DNA of 49,936 nucleotides from Muribaculaceae bacterium. Its GTDB lineage: Bacteria; Bacteroidota; Bacteroidia; Bacteroidales; Muribaculaceae. Positions 42,151 to 49,538 of this stretch are shown one piece after another; the first letter of the stretch is position 1; each line of letters opens with the position of its first letter. The notes beneath the pieces were generated by a model. That model was not told the origin of the DNA, did no database searches, and worked only from the letters and a program-made list of their open reading frames with translations. The translations under genes and the position numbers were made by a program. The stretch is from NCBI GenBank assembly GCA_009775125.1, contig VSPD01000017.1:1-49936 (forward strand), given 5' to 3'.

Positions 42151-42232
42151 TTTGAATCAATTATACAGGAGCACAATCCGGGATTGTCTTGTTTGAACCG
42201 CAAAAACAACACAAACCCACCCCTCTTCACAC

Positions 42233-42263
42233 AAAAAAAAGCCGCTGAAAATCAGCGGCTTTC
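42233..42263 (-). terminator. Terminator of the tRNA-Ser operon
   Basis: AAAGCCGCTGA / TCAGCGGCTTT, an 11-bp stem with a short loop, followed on the minus strand by eight T. It begins just after the second tRNA. Confidence 0.95.
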
Positions 42264-42267
42264 TAAG

Positions 42268-42354
42268 CGGAAAGGCAGGGATTCGAACCCTGGGTACCCG
42301 CAAGGGTACAACGGTTTTCGAGACCGCCCCGATCGACCACTCCGGCACCTTTCC
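42268..42354 (-). tRNA. tRNA-Ser (anticodon CGA)
   Basis: A cloverleaf with acceptor GGAAAGG/CCTTTCC, a D arm of the serine type, anticodon stem and loop CGGTCTCGAAAACCG (anticodon CGA, reading TCG codons), a long variable arm TGTACCC-TTGC-GGGTACC and T arm with GGTTCGAATCCC. Long variable arm and G discriminator fit serine. CCA is not encoded. Confidence 0.97.
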
Positions 42355-42373
42355 AATCGGGCTAATTCATAAG

Positions 42374-42458
42374 CGGAGAGAGAGGGATTCGAACCCCCGG
42401 AGGTGTGACCCTCAACGGTTTTCAAGACCGCCGCAATCGACCACTCTGCCATCTCTCC
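42374..42458 (-). tRNA. tRNA-Ser (anticodon TGA)
   Basis: Acceptor GGAGAGA/TCTCTCC, anticodon stem and loop CGGTCTTGAAAACCG (anticodon TGA, reading TCA and wobble), extra arm GAGGGTCACACCTCC and T arm GGTTCGAATCCC. It is first in the transcript, with the CGA tRNA 19 bases downstream. CCA is not encoded. Confidence 0.97.
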
Positions 42459-42485
42459 TTATATCGAGGCATCGGTTTTGCGGTG

Positions 42486-42517
42486 CAAAGTTAGAACGAA
42501 TTTTTATAATTTGCAAA
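42486..42517 (-). promoter_or_regulatory. Promoter of the two tRNA-Ser genes
   Basis: On the minus strand TTTG (42514-42517), 20 bases, TAACTTTG (42486-42493); the first tRNA begins 28 bases downstream. The -7 element is identical to that of the ribosomal superoperon. Confidence 0.85.
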
Positions 42518-42565
42518 TTTTAGCCGTTTTTTTTCGCTATTTTTGATTTTATCGACCCTCGGCAC

Positions 42566-42596
42566 TTGCGCTTCACGACAAAGTTGCGTATCTTTG
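42566..42596 (+). promoter_or_regulatory. Promoter of the esterase-recF operon
   Basis: TTG (42566-42568), 20 bases, TATCTTTG (42589-42596), 31 bases before the ATG at 42628. Divergent from the tRNA promoter about 70 bases away. Confidence 0.85.
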
Positions 42597-42627
42597 CCAA
42601 CTATTAGCCCTCATAATCTACTATCTT

Positions 42628-43443
42628 ATGAAACGATTCCTTCTATTCATAGCTGTATTGTTTGCATGGAGCGCCGCCCTATGCTACACATCCCAAGTAA
42701 TCGAAGTGCCGGCAAAAGCCATCGAAAGCCCGATGAAAGTCACAGTAATAACCCCCGACAGCGCCGCCATGCCCGGCGCCCGCTTCCCGGTGGTCTACCT
42801 GCTCAACGGCCACGGAGGCGACTACACCTCGTGGACGACAATCACCGACCCCGGCCTCGGCCGATATGCCGACCAATACGGCATGGTGCTCGTCATGCCC
42901 GACGGACGCGACAGCTGGTACTGGGACTCGCCCAAGCACCCCGAAATGGCAATGGAAACATTCATCACCACCGAGCTCGTGCCCTATATCGACGACTCCT
43001 TTCCCACCCTCCCCTCTCCCGACAAACGAGCCATCACCGGCTTCAGCATGGGAGGCCACGGCGCGCTTTGGCTCGCAATGCGCCATCCCGACATTTTCGG
43101 TTCCGCCGGCTCCATGAGCGGCGGCGTCGACATACGCCCGTTCCCCGAAAAATGGCACATGAGCCAATGGCTCGGCCCTATCGGCGAAAACCGTGCCTCA
43201 TGGGACAGCCACACCGTAATCAACCTCGTGCCTGCCCTCGAAGACGGCACCCTCAATATAATCTTCGACTGCGGCTCCGGCGACTTCTTCGCCGAAGTGA
43301 ACGAAAACCTCCACAAGGCCCTGCTCAAAAAAGGCATCAAGCACACCTATCAGAGCCGGCCGGGCGTCCACTCACATAAATACTGGCGCCGCTCCGCAGA
43401 AGACCACATCCGTTTCTTCGACGACAATTTCCGCGCCAAATGA
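42628..43443 (+). CDS. Secreted alpha/beta-hydrolase esterase
   Basis: 271 residues with a hydrophobic signal peptide (residues 1-19). The fold is that of the esterase D/tributyrin esterase group: VVYLLNGHGGDYTSW near residue 53, the nucleophile elbow GFSMGGHGALWLAMRHPD with Ser near 147, an Asp in IIFDCGSGDFF near 213-218 and the His in RPGVHSHKYW near 247. It probably removes acyl groups, possibly from carbohydrates, outside the cytoplasm. Its stop overlaps the recF start by four bases (ATGA), so recF translation depends on it. Substrate cannot be read from the sequence. Confidence 0.88.
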   Translation: MKRFLLFIAVLFAWSAALCYTSQVIEVPAKAIESPMKVTVITPDSAAMPGARFPVVYLLNGHGGDYTSWTTITDPGLGRYADQYGMVLVMPDGRDSWYWDSPKHPEMAMETFITTELVPYIDDSFPTLPSPDKRAITGFSMGGHGALWLAMRHPDIFGSAGSMSGGVDIRPFPEKWHMSQWLGPIGENRASWDSHTVINLVPALEDGTLNIIFDCGSGDFFAEVNENLHKALLKKGIKHTYQSRPGVHSHKYWRRSAEDHIRFFDDNFRAK

Positions 43444-44549
43444 TTCTAACCGGACTTGAAGCTGTAAATTTCAAAAACATCGGAGAGGCCCGCCTCGAAC
43501 TCTCGCCGAAAGCAAACTGCTTCCTCGGCGACAACGGCATGGGCAAAAGCAACCTCCTCGACGCGATATACTACCTCGGAATAGGCAAAAGTTTCACCGG
43601 CGCGCTCGACCCAATGCTAATCCGCCGCGGCGACGACTTCACAATGCTCCGCGGAACATACCTCCGCAAAGGCATCGCCGAAGAACTCACCGTAGGCATT
43701 CGCCAAGGACGCCGCAAATCATTCCGGCGCGGAGGCAAAGACTACAAACGCCTCAGCGAACACCTGGGCAAATTCCCCCTGGTGCTCATATCCCCGGCCG
43801 ACATGGACCTCGTAACCGGGCCCGCCGACGAACGCCGCCGGTTCATGGACATGATCATCGCCCAGACCGACCCCCGCTATCTCGACATGCTCATCCGCTA
43901 CAACCGCGGCCTCGAGCAACGAAACAAAATGCTCAAGTCCGGCGTCACCGACCGCGAGCTATTCCTCGCCATCGAAGCCGGAATGGAAATTTCAGCCGAA
44001 TACATCGCCGCAGCCCGCCGCGACTGGACCGCCCTCCTCACCGGCATATTCGGAAGATACTACCGCCTCATCTCCGGAACCGACGAGCAGGCAGCCCTCG
44101 CCTACACCTCACACCTCCTCGCCCCGGGCACATCGCTCGTCGACATATTCGAACAACGCCGCACCCGTGACGCAGCCGTGGGATACACCACCGCCGGCAT
44201 ACACCGCGACGACATCGAGATGACCCTCGCCGCAATGCCCCTCCGGCGCACCGGCTCACAAGGCCAGATAAAAACCTACACCATAGCCCTGCGCCTGGCC
44301 CAGTTCGAATTCATAAAAAAAGCCTCCGCCATGACACCCCTGCTCCTCCTCGACGACATCTTCGACAAACTCGACGCCGGGCGCGTAGGCCGAATCATGG
44401 ACGTGGTCGGCTCCGAAACATTCGGCCAAATCTTCATCACCGACACCAATCGCAAACACCTCGACGAGCTCCTCGCACGCGCCGGAGAATACGCCATGTG
44501 GCACGTCGCCGGCGGATCATTCGAAAAAATCAGCGAAACATCACGATGA
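43440..44549 (+). CDS. recF: DNA replication and repair protein RecF
   Basis: 369 residues. N-terminal LTGLEAVNFKNIGEARLELS and Walker A GDNGMGKSNLLDAIYYL (about residues 31-47); the RecF-type MDMDLVTGPADERRRFMD-like region with PADMDLVTGPADERRR near 118-133; ABC signature SQGQIKTYTIALRLAQFEF near 278-296 and Walker B LLLLDDIFDKLD near 304-315. It loads RecA at gaps with RecO and RecR. It overlaps the gene before and the gene after by four bases each, so three proteins are translationally coupled. Confidence 0.97.
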   Translation: MILTGLEAVNFKNIGEARLELSPKANCFLGDNGMGKSNLLDAIYYLGIGKSFTGALDPMLIRRGDDFTMLRGTYLRKGIAEELTVGIRQGRRKSFRRGGKDYKRLSEHLGKFPLVLISPADMDLVTGPADERRRFMDMIIAQTDPRYLDMLIRYNRGLEQRNKMLKSGVTDRELFLAIEAGMEISAEYIAAARRDWTALLTGIFGRYYRLISGTDEQAALAYTSHLLAPGTSLVDIFEQRRTRDAAVGYTTAGIHRDDIEMTLAAMPLRRTGSQGQIKTYTIALRLAQFEFIKKASAMTPLLLLDDIFDKLDAGRVGRIMDVVGSETFGQIFITDTNRKHLDELLARAGEYAMWHVAGGSFEKISETSR

Positions 44550-44836
44550 AAAAAAGAGAAGCACTGTCAATCGGCGAAATAATCCGCCGGGCTATCGAGC
44601 AAACCGGAAAATCCGACGAATTCGACCGCCAGCAAGCATGCTTCCTCTGGAGCGAGATAGTAGGCCCGGCCATCAACCGCCAGACAACACGCCGATGGAT
44701 CGACCGCGACACCCTCCACGTCACCATAGCATCCGCGGCGCTCAAAAACGAACTGCTATTCCTCGCTCCCGCCCTCGTCGACCGCATCAACTCCGCAGTC
44801 GGACGCCCCGTCATCACACAAATAATAATACATTAA
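44546..44836 (+). CDS. DUF721/DciA-like protein
   Basis: 96 residues from the ATG at 44546, which overlaps the recF stop. LSIGEIIRRAIEQTGKSDEF, then CFLWSEIVGPAINRQTTRRW, and LHVTIASAALKNELLFLAPA match the DUF721 family. Members related to DciA load the replicative helicase in many bacteria, and these genes often sit beside recF, gyrB or dnaA. Direct helicase loading by this short form is inference from family and context. Confidence 0.85.
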   Translation: MKKREALSIGEIIRRAIEQTGKSDEFDRQQACFLWSEIVGPAINRQTTRRWIDRDTLHVTIASAALKNELLFLAPALVDRINSAVGRPVITQIIIH

Positions 44837-44853
44837 TATATAATGAATATATA

Positions 44854-45303
44854 ATGGAAGAAAAAGAACCCGTATTCCGCCACCACGTACCCGTGCAGAT
44901 GCGCTTCGCCGACATCGACATACTCGGCCATGTCAACAACGGAGCCTACCTCCAGTATATGGACCTTGCAAAAGTGCGATACTTCTCCGAAACCCTCGCC
45001 GACACCCTCGACTGGCACAAAGAAACACTCGTGGTCGCCAACATCAACTGCACATTCATGGCCCCCACATTCTGGGGCGACGAAATCGAAGTCGTCACCA
45101 CAATCGAATCAATATCCGTGCACTCGCTCATACTCCTCCAGCGCGTAGTCGACACACGCACCAAAGCCACAAAATGCGAATGCCGCTCCGTCATGGTCGG
45201 ATTCGACCCACGCAACTCCACAGCCCTCGAAATACCCGACACATGGCGAAGCCTATTCTCCACATTCGAGCAACGCGACCTCCAAACCCACACACCACAT
45301 TGA
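44854..45303 (+). CDS. Acyl-CoA thioesterase, hotdog fold (4HBT family)
   Basis: 149 residues starting at ATG 44854 (MEEKEPVFRHHVPVQMRFAD). The motif RFADIDILGHVNNGAYLQYMD carries the catalytic Asp of 4-hydroxybenzoyl-CoA thioesterases (in the DxxGHVNN pattern, residues about 20-28). It hydrolyses acyl-CoA thioesters; substrate unknown. It follows the DUF721 gene by 17 bases and probably belongs to the same transcript. Confidence 0.9.
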   Translation: MEEKEPVFRHHVPVQMRFADIDILGHVNNGAYLQYMDLAKVRYFSETLADTLDWHKETLVVANINCTFMAPTFWGDEIEVVTTIESISVHSLILLQRVVDTRTKATKCECRSVMVGFDPRNSTALEIPDTWRSLFSTFEQRDLQTHTPH

Positions 45304-45344
45304 TTGTTGATAATACAAAACAACAAACAAAACAATATCGGAAA

Positions 45345-46004
45345 ATGAAAGGACGTACAATCTCAGCAATCGGAATCATCGCCGCCATAGCGGCCGCCGC
45401 GCTAATCTACTTCCGCAACATGACAGCGGCCCATGTCGTCGTGGCCGGAGGAATACTCTTCGTGGCCGTAGGCCTCATCAACATGATATGCTTCAGCATC
45501 GGCCGCGGAAGCATAAAAGGATTCGCCCGCATCCTCTCGATCATCACCAACACCGGAGCAATCGTCCTCGGCATAAGCATGCTCGTGTTCACATCCACAT
45601 TCTCCCCCCTCATACCATTCGTCTTCGGGCTCCTCTCTGCCGTATGCGCCCTGTGGCAATTCTTCCTCCTGGCTGCCGGCACCCGCCCCGTGCGGCTCCC
45701 CGGATGGCTATACATATTCCCCATGGCGCTCGTGGCCGAAGCCGTCTACACCATCCTCCGGCGCGGAGCAATGCCCGAGTCGGCCACAATGCTCATCACC
45801 GGCATAGCGCTCGCCACATTCGCCCTCGCATGCCTCATCGAAGGAACCCTGCTCGGAAATGAGCACCGGAAAGCCATCCGCGCCACCGCCCAATCCCCCG
45901 AAATCACCACCGACGACCTCGACGACACCGACACCCCACAGCCCGAAAAAGAAACCCCAAAAACCAACGAAATCGGTGTAAATGAAAAAAAATCAACAAA
46001 ATAG
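45345..46004 (+). CDS. Six-helix membrane protein of unknown function
   Basis: 219 residues with about six predicted membrane helices (about residues 5-22, 27-48, 58-83, 87-108, 117-139 and 145-168), the second rich in Gly and Ala (VVVAGGILFVAVGLINMICF). A hydrophilic tail of 50 residues (TTDDLDDTDTPQPEKETPKT) follows. The helix pattern recalls HdeD/DUF308-like proteins, but no diagnostic motif is seen. It is the last gene of the recF transcript, 41 bases after the thioesterase. Confidence 0.75.
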   Translation: MKGRTISAIGIIAAIAAAALIYFRNMTAAHVVVAGGILFVAVGLINMICFSIGRGSIKGFARILSIITNTGAIVLGISMLVFTSTFSPLIPFVFGLLSAVCALWQFFLLAAGTRPVRLPGWLYIFPMALVAEAVYTILRRGAMPESATMLITGIALATFALACLIEGTLLGNEHRKAIRATAQSPEITTDDLDDTDTPQPEKETPKTNEIGVNEKKSTK

Positions 46005-46038
46005 CACATTTTTTTGCTATTGATTCAAAAAAAATTCC

Positions 46039-46046
46039 GATATTTG
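46039..46046 (+). promoter_or_regulatory. Candidate -7 element upstream of the HU-family gene
   Basis: GATATTTG differs from TAnnTTTG by one base; TTG motifs lie 16 and 22 bases upstream. It is about 90 bases from the ATG. A GGCCCACGCGGGCC palindrome (46063-46076) lies in the leader. Confidence 0.4.
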
Positions 46047-46138
46047 CACTTGCAAAATAAAAAGGCCCACGCGGGCCCCTGCAAACTACGCCTCAAAACA
46101 GCACCCCATTAACTAACCACAGACATAAAGATACAGCA

Positions 46139-46411
46139 ATGACAAAAGCCGATATCGTCAACGAAATAACCCGCGCAACAGGTATCGAACGCGCCCATGT
46201 GCTCGAGACCGTCGAAAAATTCATGGAAGTTGTCAAAGAATCCCTCATCAACGGCGAAAACGTTTATCTCCGCGGATTCGGCAGCTTCATCATAAAAGTA
46301 CGCTCCGAAAAAACAGCCCGCAACATCACAAAAAACACCACAATCGTGATACCCGAGCACAAAATCCCGGCTTTCAAACCCGCAAAATCATTCATGGAAG
46401 ACGTAAAATAA
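46139..46411 (+). CDS. HU/IHF-family DNA-binding protein
   Basis: 90 residues: MTKADIVNEITRATGIERAH, helix region VLETVEKFMEVVKESLINGE, the beta-saddle VYLRGFGSFIIKVRSEKTARN, and IPEHKIPAFKPAKSFMEDVK at the end. These are the features of a nucleoid-associated HU or IHF-like protein, which bends DNA in the minor groove. The Pro expected at the tip of the arm is not the canonical one, so HU versus IHF type is left open. It has a leader of about 90 bases. Confidence 0.95.
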   Translation: MTKADIVNEITRATGIERAHVLETVEKFMEVVKESLINGENVYLRGFGSFIIKVRSEKTARNITKNTTIVIPEHKIPAFKPAKSFMEDVK

Positions 46412-46476
46412 CCTTCCAAAAAACATCGATACAAAACTAATTCAACCATATTTCTAACCCTTTAATTTTTGCTAAA

Positions 46477-46566
46477 ATGCCCAGCGGAAAGAAAAGAAAA
46501 GGCCACAAGATGGCTACTCACAAACGCAAAAAACGTCTCCGTAAGAACCGTCACAAGAAGAAATAA
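46477..46566 (+). CDS. 29-residue basic protein resembling the AURKAIP1/COX24 (mS38) family
   Basis: A short frame of 29 codons, MPSGKKRKGHKMATHKRKKR then LRKNRHKKK, with ATG at 46477 and TAA at 46564. Nearly half the residues are Lys or Arg, and the pattern KKRKxHKMATHKRKKRLRKNR resembles the small ribosomal mS38/bS22-type family present in Bacteroidetes and Actinobacteria. Such proteins bind the small ribosomal subunit. It stands between HU and RNase E/G. The family assignment is from memory of the pattern, but codon pattern and location make a real gene very likely. Confidence 0.85.
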   Translation: MPSGKKRKGHKMATHKRKKRLRKNRHKKK

Positions 46567-46641
46567 GCCGGATGCGTCACCCATTGTGGCGCAATTCCGC
46601 TTCTTCCCGGTTTACACCCTCGGGACCACATCGTAAAATCC

Positions 46642-46709
46642 AAGAACATACTTAGAATGGGGGCACACTGTTTGGGTAGTCCTGTCTAAGTCTGTTCTTT
46701 GATTTTTTT
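46642..46709 (+). promoter_or_regulatory. Attenuator-like hairpin in the RNase E/G leader
   Basis: AAGAACATACTTAGA (46642-46656) pairs with TCTAAGTCTGTTCTT (46685-46699), 14 of 15 bases, and a run of seven T follows at 46703. It can end the transcript of the small basic protein gene, or control the RNase gene, whose ATG is 36 bases further on. A second hairpin TGCGTCAC/GTGGCGCA lies near 46574-46594. Confidence 0.6.
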
Positions 46710-46745
46710 AACCCCTTCAAAAAAAACAAGTACTCAACCCCTTAC

Positions 46746-48389
46746 ATGAAAAGCGAACTAATAGTCGATGTCCAGCCCTCCGAAGTCTCTATCGCACTCA
46801 CGGAGGACACAAGGCTTGTATCCCTTCAAAAAGAAGCGAGAAACATAGCCTATGCCGTGGGCGACATCTACCTGGCTAAGGTGAAAAAACTTATGCCCGG
46901 GCTAAACGCCGCCTTCGTAAACGTAGGATACGACAAAGACGCTTTCCTCCACTATCTCGACCTCGGTTCACACTTCGCCTCTTACAACGCATTCATCAAA
47001 GACCTGCTCGGCGATACAAAACGCATCCCAAGCCTTTCAAAGATGAAACTCCTCCCCGACATCGACAAGCACGGCTCAGTCACCGACACACTCGCCCCCG
47101 GCCAGCAGCTGCTCGTACAGATCGTCAAAGAACCAATCTCATCAAAAGGCCCAAGACTCACCACCGAAATAGCATTCACCGGACGATACATCGTCCTGAT
47201 GCCATTCACCGACAAAATCTCAATATCCCAAAAAATCAAAAGCACCGAAGAAAAACTCCGCCTACGGCAACTCATAGCATCAATAAAGCCGAAAAACTTC
47301 GGCGTAATCGTACGCACATCAGCCGAAGGCAAAGGAGCAGCCGAACTCTGCAACGAACTCAAGACACTCATCGGATGCTGGGACGAGACAATAAAAAAAG
47401 CACAGCAGGCCACAGCCCCCGAACTAATCTTCGAAGAAGAAAGCCGCATCGTAGGAATGCTCCGCGACGTTTTCAGCCCATCCTTCGAAAGCATCACCGT
47501 AAACGACGCACAGGTATACACCCAAATTGAAAAATACGTCGCACTCATAGCCCCCGAACGCAAAGACATCGTAAAACTCTACGCCGAAGACATTCCGATC
47601 TTCGACAAATTCTCCATCACAAAACAAATAAAATCATCGTTCGGGAAAACAGTATCATTCAAATCAGGAGCATACCTCATCATCGAGCACACAGAAGCCC
47701 TCCACGTAATCGACGTAAACTCAGGCAACCGCTCAAAAGCCGCGCCCGACCAAGAAAGCAACGCACTCGAAGTCAACCTCCGCGCCGCCGACGAAATTGC
47801 ACGACAGCTCCGCCTCCGCGACATGGGCGGAATCATCGTCATCGACTTCATCGACATGAACAAAGCCGAGCATCGCCAGGCCCTGTACGACCACATGCGC
47901 GAAGTCATGGCAAACGACCGCGCACGCCACAACATACTCCCCCTGAGCAAATTCGGCCTCATGCAGATCACACGCCAAAGAGTGCGCCCCGTCCTCGACA
48001 TCGTCACAACCGAGACATGCCCCTCATGCTTCGGCAAAGGAGAAGTGATGCCATCGCTACTGTTCACCGACACCCTCTTCGAAAAACTCCAATACGTAGT
48101 AAACGTGCTCGGCCTGCGCAACTTCCGCATGTACGTCCACCCATACGTCGAGGCATACATCAAAAAAGGCCTCTTCTCATCCATCTACGGCACATGGCGC
48201 CGCCAGCTCGGACGCACATTCAAAATCATACCCGACCAAGCCCTCGCAATGCTCCAATACCGCGTAATCGACCAGCAAGGCAACGAGCTCGACCTCAAAG
48301 AAGAAAAAGACATGAACACCTCCTCAACCGAGAAAACAAAAAACAAAGCCAAGAACCGAGGCAAAGACAAAGAGGAAAACGACACCTGA
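46746..48389 (+). CDS. Ribonuclease E/G family protein
   Basis: 547 residues of the Rne/Rng family: MKSELIVDVQPSEVSIALTE, an S1 domain (about 40-130 with LMPGLNAAFVNVGYDKDAFLH), a DNase I-like catalytic region with VIDVNSGN and DMGGIIVIDFIDM (Asp ligands near 325-370) and the zinc-link cysteines in ETCPSCFGKGE near 425. A C-terminal hydrophilic tail of about 40 residues, rich in Lys and Glu, follows. It cuts single-stranded AU-rich RNA and processes rRNA. The position after the HU and mS38-like genes recurs in Bacteroidetes from memory. Confidence 0.97.
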   Translation: MKSELIVDVQPSEVSIALTEDTRLVSLQKEARNIAYAVGDIYLAKVKKLMPGLNAAFVNVGYDKDAFLHYLDLGSHFASYNAFIKDLLGDTKRIPSLSKMKLLPDIDKHGSVTDTLAPGQQLLVQIVKEPISSKGPRLTTEIAFTGRYIVLMPFTDKISISQKIKSTEEKLRLRQLIASIKPKNFGVIVRTSAEGKGAAELCNELKTLIGCWDETIKKAQQATAPELIFEEESRIVGMLRDVFSPSFESITVNDAQVYTQIEKYVALIAPERKDIVKLYAEDIPIFDKFSITKQIKSSFGKTVSFKSGAYLIIEHTEALHVIDVNSGNRSKAAPDQESNALEVNLRAADEIARQLRLRDMGGIIVIDFIDMNKAEHRQALYDHMREVMANDRARHNILPLSKFGLMQITRQRVRPVLDIVTTETCPSCFGKGEVMPSLLFTDTLFEKLQYVVNVLGLRNFRMYVHPYVEAYIKKGLFSSIYGTWRRQLGRTFKIIPDQALAMLQYRVIDQQGNELDLKEEKDMNTSSTEKTKNKAKNRGKDKEENDT

Positions 48390-48416
48390 CACAAAGTCCT
48401 TATCCTTCACCAACCC

Positions 48417-48452
48417 AAAAAGCGCATGAGCACCCGCCCATGCGCTTTTTTT
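48417..48452 (+). terminator. Terminator after the RNase E/G gene
   Basis: AAAAAGCGCATG pairs with CATGCGCTTTTTT around an eleven-base loop, then T. It lies 27 bases after the stop. Confidence 0.92.
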
Positions 48453-48486
48453 ACTTAGGAACGAAACCGGCTGCAACAGCAACCCG

Positions 48487-48545
48487 GCAGGAACGCGAGC
48501 CTCCGGCTTGCGAAAGAAGCACCGAGCCCCTACCCTCCGGATTGA
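48487..48545. repeat. Diverged CCTCCGGCTTG-family repeat
   Basis: GCAGGAACGCGAGCCTCCGG at 48487-48506 continues into CTTGCG, and CCTCCGG recurs at 48534-48540. It overlaps no gene and matches the core of the repeats at 15495, 23126 and 49749. Confidence 0.7.
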
Positions 48546-48552
48546 AAAAAAC

Positions 48553-49158
48553 CTATTCTACAAAATCATATTCCGATTCATCACATTCATCCAATTCATC
48601 ATCATCCCCGTCATCGATGACATAATCATAAGCGCCCGGCACATTCTTTTCAAGCGCCGGCAGATAGCGGCTCGCCTCCAGACGAGACTCACAGCACAAG
48701 AAATGACGCCCGTCACGCCCATACACATACTCAATAAGAGGAACATCATCACCATCCTCATCAAGAATAAACTGCGTCAAGGCAAAATCACGATGAGGCG
48801 CGATACCCGCCTCCTCCGCAAACTCCACCGCGCCCAAAATCAGATTATGCACCTCCGCATACCCAATCTCCTCCATCGGAGGAAAACGGTCCAGAATATC
48901 ATCAAACTCATCCTGCGGGATACTGAACACATACCACGTATCCTTTACCCCAGTGCACCACGTATCCACAAGATACGCGCCCACAGTCAGCGTCCCCTGC
49001 GGATGCCGGCGAACAACCAATACCGACGTCTCGCCGCTCTCCTCCCATCCCGGGATATAATAGCACACCTCCACAGGCAGATTCCTCACCCGCTCGCGGA
49101 TATACTTCTTCTCCGAAAAACCTCCGGACTGAACCTTCTTCTTACTACTTTTAGCCAT
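48553..49158 (-). CDS. Uncharacterised acidic protein
   Basis: 201 residues from the ATG at 49158 (MAKSSKKKVQSGGFSEKKYI). Unrecognised; visible pattern: a central YLVDTWCTGVKDTWYVFSIP motif in which VDxxCxGVKD recurs in a group of Bacteroidetes hypothetical proteins, then HNLILGAVEFAEEAG and a long strongly acidic C-terminus (DDGDDDELDECDESEYDF). Two Cys-containing loops occur but no clear metal site. It converges with the RNase E/G gene and diverges from the HTH gene. A TATATTTG -7 element at 49176-49183 precedes it. Confidence 0.8.
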   Translation of the reverse strand: MAKSSKKKVQSGGFSEKKYIRERVRNLPVEVCYYIPGWEESGETSVLVVRRHPQGTLTVGAYLVDTWCTGVKDTWYVFSIPQDEFDDILDRFPPMEEIGYAEVHNLILGAVEFAEEAGIAPHRDFALTQFILDEDGDDVPLIEYVYGRDGRHFLCCESRLEASRYLPALEKNVPGAYDYVIDDGDDDELDECDESEYDFVE

Positions 49159-49226
49159 AAAAAAATAAATTTCCCCAAATATAAAACAAATATCCGTAAC
49201 CGGCCCCAATAAATAAAAAATATTTC

Positions 49227-49234
49227 TAACTTTG
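49227..49234 (+). promoter_or_regulatory. -7 element for the HTH gene leader
   Basis: TAACTTTG matches TAnnTTTG exactly, but no TTG lies 19-20 bases upstream. Transcription would start near 49241, giving a leader of about 300 bases before the ATG at 49539. Confidence 0.5.
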
Positions 49235-49240
49235 CACACA

Positions 49241-49538
49241 AATAATAGAGCCGAAAAGTTGGCTCAACACATCTGAAAAGGTGTTATTTGTACTATCTTC
49301 TGTGACAAATTCTCGCAAAATTTCCAACAGAGATTAAGATACCTGCAAATAGCACCACATTGGTGGCTTTATACCTACCCCAAGACAGGGTAATATATAG
49401 CGCATCGGTGTGGGGCTGTTGTTTTATCAATCTCTGAGGCGATGCGAGAAGCCTGTCACCGGATAAAGCAAATAATCTCCCCCACACCTTTCTCATACCA
49501 CAACGGCAAATAGGGAGAGAATTGCCAGCCCTCCGACC
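49241..49538 (+). ncRNA. Candidate structured leader RNA upstream of the HTH gene
   Basis: Six possible helices: GAGCC/GGCTC (49248-49265), AACAC/GTGTT (49266-49285), CACCA/TGGTG (49353-49365), a nine-pair long-range helix GGTGTGGGG (49407-49415) / CCCCACACC (49480-49488) enclosing AGGC/GCCT (49437-49454), and GGCAA/TTGCC (49505-49526) just before the ATG. A CCCC near 49378 could compete for the GGGG. No known RNA family is recognised. The minus-strand open frame across it has no signal of coding. Confidence 0.45.

Noticed and set aside
42157..42452. Two short minus-strand frames of 63 and 66 codons
   Set aside because: They are translations of the tRNA-Ser genes; both cloverleaves are clear.
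46055..46080. GGCCCACGCGGGCC palindrome as a terminator for the recF operon
   Set aside because: On the plus strand it is not followed by T; the T-run is on the minus strand, where no gene ends. Kept only as a leader palindrome of the HU gene.
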